10,545 bases of DNA. Origin: an uncultured Clostridia bacterium. GTDB taxonomy: Bacteria > Bacillota > Clostridia > Christensenellales > Borkfalkiaceae. Of the stretch, positions 6,885-10,545 are shown in pieces (within the stretch, counting starts at the first letter, position 1; each line of letters begins with the position of its first letter). The stretch covers positions 1 through 10,545 of the forward strand of contig CANRAI010000033.1 of NCBI GenBank assembly GCA_947628555.1, written 5' to 3'. The notes beneath the pieces were generated by a model, which did no database searches, was not told where the DNA came from, and was given only the letters and a program-made list of their open reading frames with translations. The translations under genes and the position numbers were made by a program.

Positions 6885-8012
6885 ATGAAAACAGCAATAT
6901 ACGGCGGGGCGTTCAACCCCGTCCACAACGAACATATAAATGTCGCGCTCGCCGCAAAAAACGAGCTGGGTTTAGACAGGGTAATTATCGTTCCAACAAA
7001 TGTTTCGCCACATAAAAGCGGCAGCCTGACCTTGCGCGCCAAAGACAGGCTGGATATTTGCCGCGCGGCGTTTTCAAACCTGGAAGGCTTCGAAGTTTCC
7101 GACTGCGAGATAAAGCGTGGAGGGATAAGCTATTCTTACGTAACCTGCCGCCGCTTTAAAAAGCTTTACCCTGAGGACGAGCTATACTTTTTAATGGGCG
7201 AAGATATGCTTAAAAGCTTTGCGAGCTGGCGCGAGCCCGAAGAGATTTTAAAGTGCGTTACACCCGCAGTGTGCGCCCGCGGGAATACGGGCGGAATTAA
7301 AGAGGCAATAAAGGCGTTTTCCTCTCGTTTCAGGCGTGAGGTCGTGTTATTTTCATACGTTGGCGGAGACGTAAGTTCCACACGCGTACGCACGCTTGCC
7401 GCCTTAGGCGAAGATATTTCGCAGTATGTGCCCGAAGATGTGAAAAACTTAATACGTATGCGCGGTTTATACGCTTTGCCGGAAGTTTGGGGCGTAAAAA
7501 AACTTCTTACCGAGGAGCGCTGGCGTCATACTGTGCGCGTGGCGTGTTTCGCGGCGAAAGCCGCTCCGCGGCTGAAAGTTTTCGAGTACGACGCAATCGT
7601 CGCAGCGGCTTTACACGACTGCGCAAAATACCTCGGGGAAAGTTCCCCGCAGCTTAAAGGCTTTTTGCCGCCCGCGGACGTTCCAGCCCCCGTTATGCAC
7701 CAATATGCGGGCGCGTACGTCGCCGAACATACTTTCGGCGTAACCGATAAAGGGATTTTGAACGCCATACGCTATCATACGAGCGGTAGAGAAAATATGA
7801 GCCCCATTGAAAAGCTGATATTTCTTGCCGACCTTTTGGAAGAAGGCAGGGATTTCAACGGGGCGGAAAGTTTGCGCGCTCTGTTCGAAAGCGATATAGA
7901 CAAGTGTCTTTATACCTCGCTCGGCAGCCAGCTTGAATATTTAAAATCGCAAAAAAAGCCCGTATATCCTCTCACAAGGCGGGCTTACGAATATTTAAAG
8001 GAAAACATATAA
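6885..8012 (+). CDS. nadD: Bifunctional NadD-YqeK fusion: nicotinate-nucleotide adenylyltransferase / HD-domain Ap4A hydrolase
   Basis: The first half (about residues 1-196) is NadD, which adenylates nicotinate mononucleotide in NAD synthesis. It has the nucleotidyltransferase motif GGAFNPVHNEH (7-17), the PTNVSPHK loop (37-44), LMGEDMLKSFASW (103-115) and the SSTRVR motif (164-169). The second half (about 203-375) is a YqeK-type HD domain that in characterised members hydrolyses Ap4A symmetrically. Its metal ligands are His215, His244-Asp245 (HDCAK), His272, His298 and Asp316. All are present, so both halves look active. In Bacillus these are two separate genes, yqeJ/nadD and yqeK; there is no stop or frameshift between them here. 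I preferred the ATG at 6885; an in-frame TTG at 6873 would add four residues. Neither has a clear Shine-Dalgarno. A TATACT at 6868-6873 could be a -10 with a very short leader. rsfS follows 12 bases after the stop. Confidence 0.92.
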   Translation: MKTAIYGGAFNPVHNEHINVALAAKNELGLDRVIIVPTNVSPHKSGSLTLRAKDRLDICRAAFSNLEGFEVSDCEIKRGGISYSYVTCRRFKKLYPEDELYFLMGEDMLKSFASWREPEEILKCVTPAVCARGNTGGIKEAIKAFSSRFRREVVLFSYVGGDVSSTRVRTLAALGEDISQYVPEDVKNLIRMRGLYALPEVWGVKKLLTEERWRHTVRVACFAAKAAPRLKVFEYDAIVAAALHDCAKYLGESSPQLKGFLPPADVPAPVMHQYAGAYVAEHTFGVTDKGILNAIRYHTSGRENMSPIEKLIFLADLLEEGRDFNGAESLRALFESDIDKCLYTSLGSQLEYLKSQKKPVYPLTRRAYEYLKENI

Positions 8013-8024
8013 AGGAAAAACTAT

Positions 8025-8375
8025 ATGACGAGTCTTGAAAAAACCGAACTTATCTGCAAAATTCTCGCGTCGAAGAAGGCGCGCGGCATAGTTTATCTTG
8101 CCGTGGAACACAAAACCAGCTTATGCGATTACTTCGTGATTTGCGGCGGAAGTTCCAAAACGCAGGTCAAAGCGCTTGCGGAAAATCTTGAAGAAAAGCT
8201 TGAAAAGGAGCATGAACTTCTTCCCCGCCGCACTGAGGGCGTGCGCGAAGGTCGCTGGGCGGTTTTGGATTATACGGACGTGATAGTCCATATCTTCGGC
8301 GACCAGGAGCGCGATTTTTACAACCTTGAAAGACTTTGGGAGGACGGCGGGAATCTTGTCCGCTACGAGGAATAG
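8025..8375 (+). CDS. rsfS: Ribosomal silencing factor RsfS (YbeB/Iojap family)
   Basis: RsfS binds ribosomal protein uL14 on the 50S subunit and blocks joining with 30S when nutrients are scarce. The 116-residue length is typical. The family core is plain: a helical N-terminus, LVEHKT-like VEHKTSLCDYFVIC (27-40), SSKTQVKALAENLEEKL (43-59), the EGVREGRWAVLDYTDV segment (70-85) and VIVHIF (86-91) followed by R-x-FYNLERLW (95-104). AAAGGA overlaps the stop of nadD-yqeK and lies 8 bases before the ATG, so the two are co-transcribed. Together with obg and yhbY upstream it makes this a ribosome maturation neighbourhood. A 96-base interval without a convincing terminator separates it from the convergent small membrane gene. 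Confidence 0.96.
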   Translation: MTSLEKTELICKILASKKARGIVYLAVEHKTSLCDYFVICGGSSKTQVKALAENLEEKLEKEHELLPRRTEGVREGRWAVLDYTDVIVHIFGDQERDFYNLERLWEDGGNLVRYEE

Positions 8376-8442
8376 GCGTTAAAACCGCGGTTCCCGTTAC
8401 GGTTAGACCCGCGTGTTTCGGCATTTTTTCAGCCGCAAAAGA

Positions 8443-8477
8443 AAGCGGGTTCTATTTAAAGGAAGCGGGCTCTATTT
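8443..8477. repeat. Imperfect 15-bp direct repeat with 20-bp period
   Basis: AAGCGGGTTCTATTT (8443-8457) recurs as AAGCGGGCTCTATTT (8463-8477) with one mismatch. The second copy overlaps the stop codon of the small minus-strand membrane gene, so the repeat looks like a local duplication of the tail and 3' flank of that gene. No known element is recognised. Confidence 0.6.
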
Positions 8478-8690
8478 TTTGAATTCTATTTCCTTTGGGT
8501 TGGAATAGCTTTTTTTGGTGCGTTTTTTTTCGACGATATAATATACTGGCTCGGGCTTCGGCTCGGGCTTTTTTTCGGGCTCGGGCGGTTTTTTCCCCGA
8601 AACTATGCCTATGTACGCAAGTTTTATAAGGTGAACCAGAATAAAACAAAACAAAAATGTTAAAAACAGATACAGCAACCCCTTGAACAT
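8472..8690 (-). CDS. Small single-pass membrane protein with Pro/Glu/Lys-rich linker
   Basis: The predicted 72-residue protein begins MFKGLLYLFL. One hydrophobic segment (about residues 4-30) is followed by a Pro-Glu-Lys spacer (33-47, KKPPEPEKKPEPKPE), then PVYYIVEKKR (47-56) and a basic tail ending KEIEFKK. The pattern is an N-terminal membrane anchor, a stiff charged spacer and a short conserved-looking tail that would lie in the cytoplasm or outside, orientation unknown. The amino-acid pattern is coherent and has no competing long frame, which supports a real gene despite a weak ribosome binding site (only GGGT before the ATG). It is convergent with rsfS and divergent from the DeoC-like gene. 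I have an impression that proteins ending in a P-V-Y-Y-I-V-E motif recur in clostridia, but I cannot confirm it here. Function unknown. Confidence 0.65.
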   Translation of the reverse strand: MFKGLLYLFLTFLFCFILVHLIKLAYIGIVSGKKPPEPEKKPEPKPEPVYYIVEKKRTKKSYSNPKEIEFKK

Positions 8691-8760
8691 ACCCGTATTT
8701 TACAGCCTGTTCCCCCGTAAAATTTGATACATATTGTAATTTTTTGGGAGATTGAATAGA

Positions 8761-9516
8761 ATGGACGACTTCAATAATTTTAAAAAGGAAGAGCAGGCGC
8801 TTTTCGAGGATTTCAAACGCAAAATCAATATGCAGGCGGCGCAGGCGCAAATAAAAAAGCTTGAATATAACCTTTCGGACGTAACGTCGGGGCTTGCGGC
8901 GGTAAAAGCCGCATGCACGGACGCCGCCACGCTGCGGCTCGGCGGCGTTTGCGTGGCGCCCAGCTTTGTCAAATCCTGCGCGGCGTTTCTGGGCAGCGCG
9001 CAGAAGCGTAAAAGTTCGCTAATAGCATGCATAAGCTATCCTAACGGCGGCGACACTACGGAAATAAAGGTTAAAGCCGTAAAACAGGCGATAAAGGACG
9101 GCGCGGACGAAGTGGAGGTTACCGCCCCCATAGCGCAGGTGCGCGACGGAAATTTCCAATACGTCAAGCGCGAACTGAAAAAACTGCGTAAAGCGGTTAA
9201 AAACCGTTCTCTGCGCATTTCCGCGGAGTGTTCCCTTCTTTCCAAAAACGATTTGATAAGGCTTTGCCTGATTGCAGCCGATTGCCGCGTCAATTCTGTT
9301 AAAACCGCTTCCGAAAGCTGGGGGGACGACGGAAAGACCATAGCCGAAATTCGTTCCGCGGTCAAGGATAAATGCACCATAAAAGCGGAGGGGGTTTCCA
9401 GCGTGACCGAGCTTTCTACCGCCATAGACATGGGCGCGGTAGTGGTAGGCAGCAAAAACGCCCCCTCCGTGGCGAGATATATTCTCGCCGCCGCCAAAAA
9501 CGAAGCTTTGGCATAA
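8761..9516 (+). CDS. Diverged DeoC-family (deoxyribose-phosphate aldolase-like) protein
   Basis: The 251-residue protein matches the TIM-barrel class I aldolase DeoC over about residues 37-245, after a charged helical N-terminal extension (1-34). Family landmarks are GGVCVAPSFVK (61-71), ISYPNGGDTTEIKVKAVKQA (91-110), GADEVEV (114-120), SAECSLL (154-160), SVKTASES (179-186) and IKAEG (207-211). The Schiff-base lysine (Lys167 in E. coli) is Lys181 and the second lysine (Lys201) is Lys208. However, the proton-relay Asp102 is Glu119, the S-G-G phosphate-binding element is reduced to A-E-G, and the final phosphate loop reads VGSKNAP (229-235). Aldolase chemistry remains possible but the substrate may differ from deoxyribose 5-phosphate. 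The ATG at 8761 has GGGAG at 8746-8750; a TTG at 8752 is too close to that site. No pentose-nucleoside genes are adjacent. Confidence 0.8.
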   Translation: MDDFNNFKKEEQALFEDFKRKINMQAAQAQIKKLEYNLSDVTSGLAAVKAACTDAATLRLGGVCVAPSFVKSCAAFLGSAQKRKSSLIACISYPNGGDTTEIKVKAVKQAIKDGADEVEVTAPIAQVRDGNFQYVKRELKKLRKAVKNRSLRISAECSLLSKNDLIRLCLIAADCRVNSVKTASESWGDDGKTIAEIRSAVKDKCTIKAEGVSSVTELSTAIDMGAVVVGSKNAPSVARYILAAAKNEALA

Positions 9517-9612
9517 GCGCTTATCCCGACGGCTTTCAAGACTGTTACGTTTAAACGCAACCGTATTCCATAAATACCCGAAAGCAATTTGCCTTTCTGG
9601 CGTAAATATTTT

Positions 9613-9643
9613 GCGGCGGGCGCGGACAATCCGCGCCCGCCGC
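9613..9643 (+). terminator. Very stable GC-rich hairpin, possible terminator of the DeoC-like gene
   Basis: Arms 9613-9626 and 9630-9643 are perfectly complementary over 14 bp (GCGGCGGGCGCGGA pairs with its reverse complement) with a 3-base loop. The T tract is poor (TTTCAGCTTGTTT), and it lies about 96 bases after the stop codon. It could terminate transcription with low U-dependence, or act as an RNA-stabilising or repeat-type hairpin. Confidence 0.5.
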
Positions 9644-9768
9644 TTTCAGCTTGTTTGCGCCGCTTTCCCTGCCCCGAACTCCTTTCAGCTTGTTTGCGCC
9701 GCTTTCCCGCCCGAAGCCTTTCCGAGTGTTTGTGCACTTCCCCGCCCGAACGCGTTTCAACTTATTCG
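9643..9768. repeat. Degenerate direct repeat, 36-39 bp period, about 3.4 copies
   Basis: A 27-bp unit is identical at 9643-9669 and 9682-9708 (CTTTCAGCTTGTTTGCGCCG continuing to CTTTCCC), 39 bases apart. A third, more diverged unit starts at 9718 (CTTTCCGAGTGTTTGTGCAC) and a partial fourth at about 9754 (GTTTCAACTTATTCG). The sequence between units, GCCCGAA-like, is also partly shared. Conservation decays toward glnA. It begins directly on the last base of the GC-rich hairpin. Confidence 0.7.
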
Positions 9769-9820
9769 TTGGCGTTAAAATATAATTTCGGCAATTTGTC
9801 AAAAAGGCTCATATTTTGTG

Positions 9821-9849
9821 TTGACTTAACAATCCGCTTATGATATAAT
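9821..9849 (+). promoter_or_regulatory. Sigma-A promoter of glnA
   Basis: TTGACT (9821-9826) and TATAAT (9844-9849) are separated by 17 bases, with TG at 9841-9842 giving an extended -10. Expected start of transcription is near 9856. The leader of about 30 bases contains AAGGGTGG at 9874-9881 as ribosome binding site, five bases before the ATG. No GlnR-type operator (TGTNA-N7-TNACA) is apparent around the promoter. Confidence 0.85.
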
Positions 9850-9886
9850 CTATTAGCCTAAAAATAAAACGATAAGGGTGGAAAAA

Positions 9887-10545
9887 ATGTTCAACAGCGT
9901 AAAGGAAATTTTAGATTTTTGTAAAGAAAAAGGCATAAAGATGATCGATTTCAAGATGATCGACATCGACGGCAGATGGCATCACCTGTCCATACCCGTG
10001 ACAAGGTTCAACGAGGACACGATGAAGTACGGTATCGGCTTCGACGGTTCTAACTACGGCTTTGCACCCGTGGAAAAAAGCGATATGGTGTTTATTCCAA
10101 TTCTTGAATCGGCGGTGGTTGACCCGTTCGCCGAAATTCCCACTTTGACTATGTCGGGCGACGTAAGGATTATCGACGAAAACAATTCGCGCGAAAATCC
10201 CCGTTTCGACCAATATCCCCGCAACGTGGCAATCGCCGCAGAGGAATATATGCGCAAAACGGGCATTGCCGACAGAATGATAATCGGACCCGAATTTGAA
10301 TTTTATCTTTTCGACCACGTTTCATTCTGCAACGACCGCAACAAGGCTATGGTACATATCGACGCTTGGGAAGCGGATTGGAACACGGGCGACGATGAAT
10401 CGCAGAACAGCGGCTATCATACCTCTCACGAGGGCGGCTACCACGCGTGCAAACCGCAGGATGTAACCTACGATATGCGCAGCCGTATGTGCATGATGCT
10501 TGAAGATTGGGGCGTCAAGGTCAAGTATCATCATCACGAGGTCGG
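9887..10545 (+). CDS. glnA: Glutamine synthetase, type I (3' end beyond window)
   Basis: Glutamine synthetase makes glutamine from glutamate, ammonia and ATP in the cytoplasm as a dodecamer. The first 219 codons are visible, about half of a type I enzyme of some 440 residues, and the frame runs open off the right edge. The N-terminal beta-grasp domain includes the FDGSNYGF loop (52-59; normally FDGSS, the Asp being the ammonia-site latch) and the EKSDM motif (63-67). The catalytic domain starts near residue 110, with GPEFEFYLFD (134-143) supplying the metal-binding glutamates Glu136 and Glu138. GGYHACKPQD (183-192), D-M-R (196-198) and HHHEV (215-219) follow, as in the family. The ATG is fixed by AAGGGTGG five bases upstream. 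It has its own strong promoter, so it is a separate transcription unit. Confidence 0.95.
   Translation, partial: MFNSVKEILDFCKEKGIKMIDFKMIDIDGRWHHLSIPVTRFNEDTMKYGIGFDGSNYGFAPVEKSDMVFIPILESAVVDPFAEIPTLTMSGDVRIIDENNSRENPRFDQYPRNVAIAAEEYMRKTGIADRMIIGPEFEFYLFDHVSFCNDRNKAMVHIDAWEADWNTGDDESQNSGYHTSHEGGYHACKPQDVTYDMRSRMCMMLEDWGVKVKYHHHEV

Larger units (their letters stand above)
9517..9886. other. 370-bp non-coding interval before glnA
   Basis: No convincing gene is present on either strand. The interval holds, in order, an 18-bp near-perfect palindrome around CGTTTAAACG (9544-9561, one mismatched pair), a GC-rich hairpin (9613-9643), a degenerate 39-bp direct repeat (9643-9768), an AT-rich stretch, and the glnA promoter. 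The minus-strand frames that cross it are repetitive, basic and lack a ribosome binding site. Confidence 0.7.

Noticed and set aside
8376..8471. Possible bidirectional terminator between rsfS and the small membrane gene
   Set aside because: Several short self-complementary pieces occur (AACCGCGGTT, CCGTTACGG) and a T6 lies at 8424-8429, but no stem of adequate length directly precedes a T tract on either strand.
9036..9737. 233-codon open frame on the minus strand, with an arginine/lysine-rich repetitive start
   Set aside because: It lies mostly antisense to the well-supported DeoC-like gene, has no ribosome binding site and its repeats simply reflect the intergenic DNA repeat.
9643..9768. 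Possible CRISPR-like repeat array
   Set aside because: The gap between the 27-bp units is only 12 bases, the copies decay quickly, and the gaps are related to each other rather than unique spacers.
9551..9802. 83-codon minus-strand frame containing RESGANKLK-type repeats
   Set aside because: The protein repeat follows from the 39-bp DNA repeat being a multiple of three. There is no ribosome binding site, it spans the stable hairpin, and the residue pattern is not protein-like outside the repeats.

Overview
The window looks like a chromosomal segment of a low-to-medium GC Firmicute, most likely a Clostridia-class anaerobe. The evidence is a set of core ribosome-biogenesis and NAD genes in Firmicute style (obg, yhbY, nadD, yqeK, rsfS), two textbook sigma-A promoters with extended -10 boxes, strong AAGGAG ribosome binding sites and a glnA of the clostridial type. 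A finer placement (for example Christensenellales-like gut clostridia) is a guess from gene order and the NadD-YqeK fusion. No rRNA, tRNA, CRISPR array, insertion sequence or phage gene was seen.

Layout. (1) 1-2019: two translationally adjacent, AT-richer genes of unknown function, a 5'-open predicted exported or anchored protein and a polytopic membrane protein, closed by a strong intrinsic terminator. (2) 2032-6088: one tight operon with a clear promoter and a terminator, encoding a DUF1934/YwiB-like protein, an MBL-fold hydrolase, a strongly degenerate Rho-family protein, the GTPase Obg and the RNA-binding protein YhbY. (3) 6087-6836: an opposite-strand membrane protein with a soluble central domain. 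(4) 6885-8375: a NadD-YqeK fusion followed by the ribosomal silencing factor RsfS. (5) 8472-8690: an opposite-strand small membrane protein. (6) 8761-9516: a diverged DeoC-family protein. (7) 9517-9886: a 370-bp non-coding stretch with a 14-bp GC-rich hairpin, a degenerate 39-bp repeat and a near-consensus promoter. (8) 9887-end: the first 219 codons of glnA.

How it fits together. Obg, YhbY and RsfS all act on the large or 30S/50S ribosomal subunits. NadD makes NAD and YqeK-type HD domains remove Ap4A, so regions 2 and 4 form a ribosome-assembly, nucleotide-stress and NAD neighbourhood like the Bacillus yqeH-yqeL cluster, here broken by an inverted membrane gene. The most unusual object is the Rho homologue at 3122-4471. 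It keeps the N-terminal and RNA-binding domains and a good Walker A, but has lost the catalytic glutamate and has shortened Q- and R-loop regions, and it is translationally coupled to obg. It is unlikely to be an ordinary termination motor. A second point of interest is the DeoC-like protein with both active-site lysines but a changed proton-relay residue and phosphate site.
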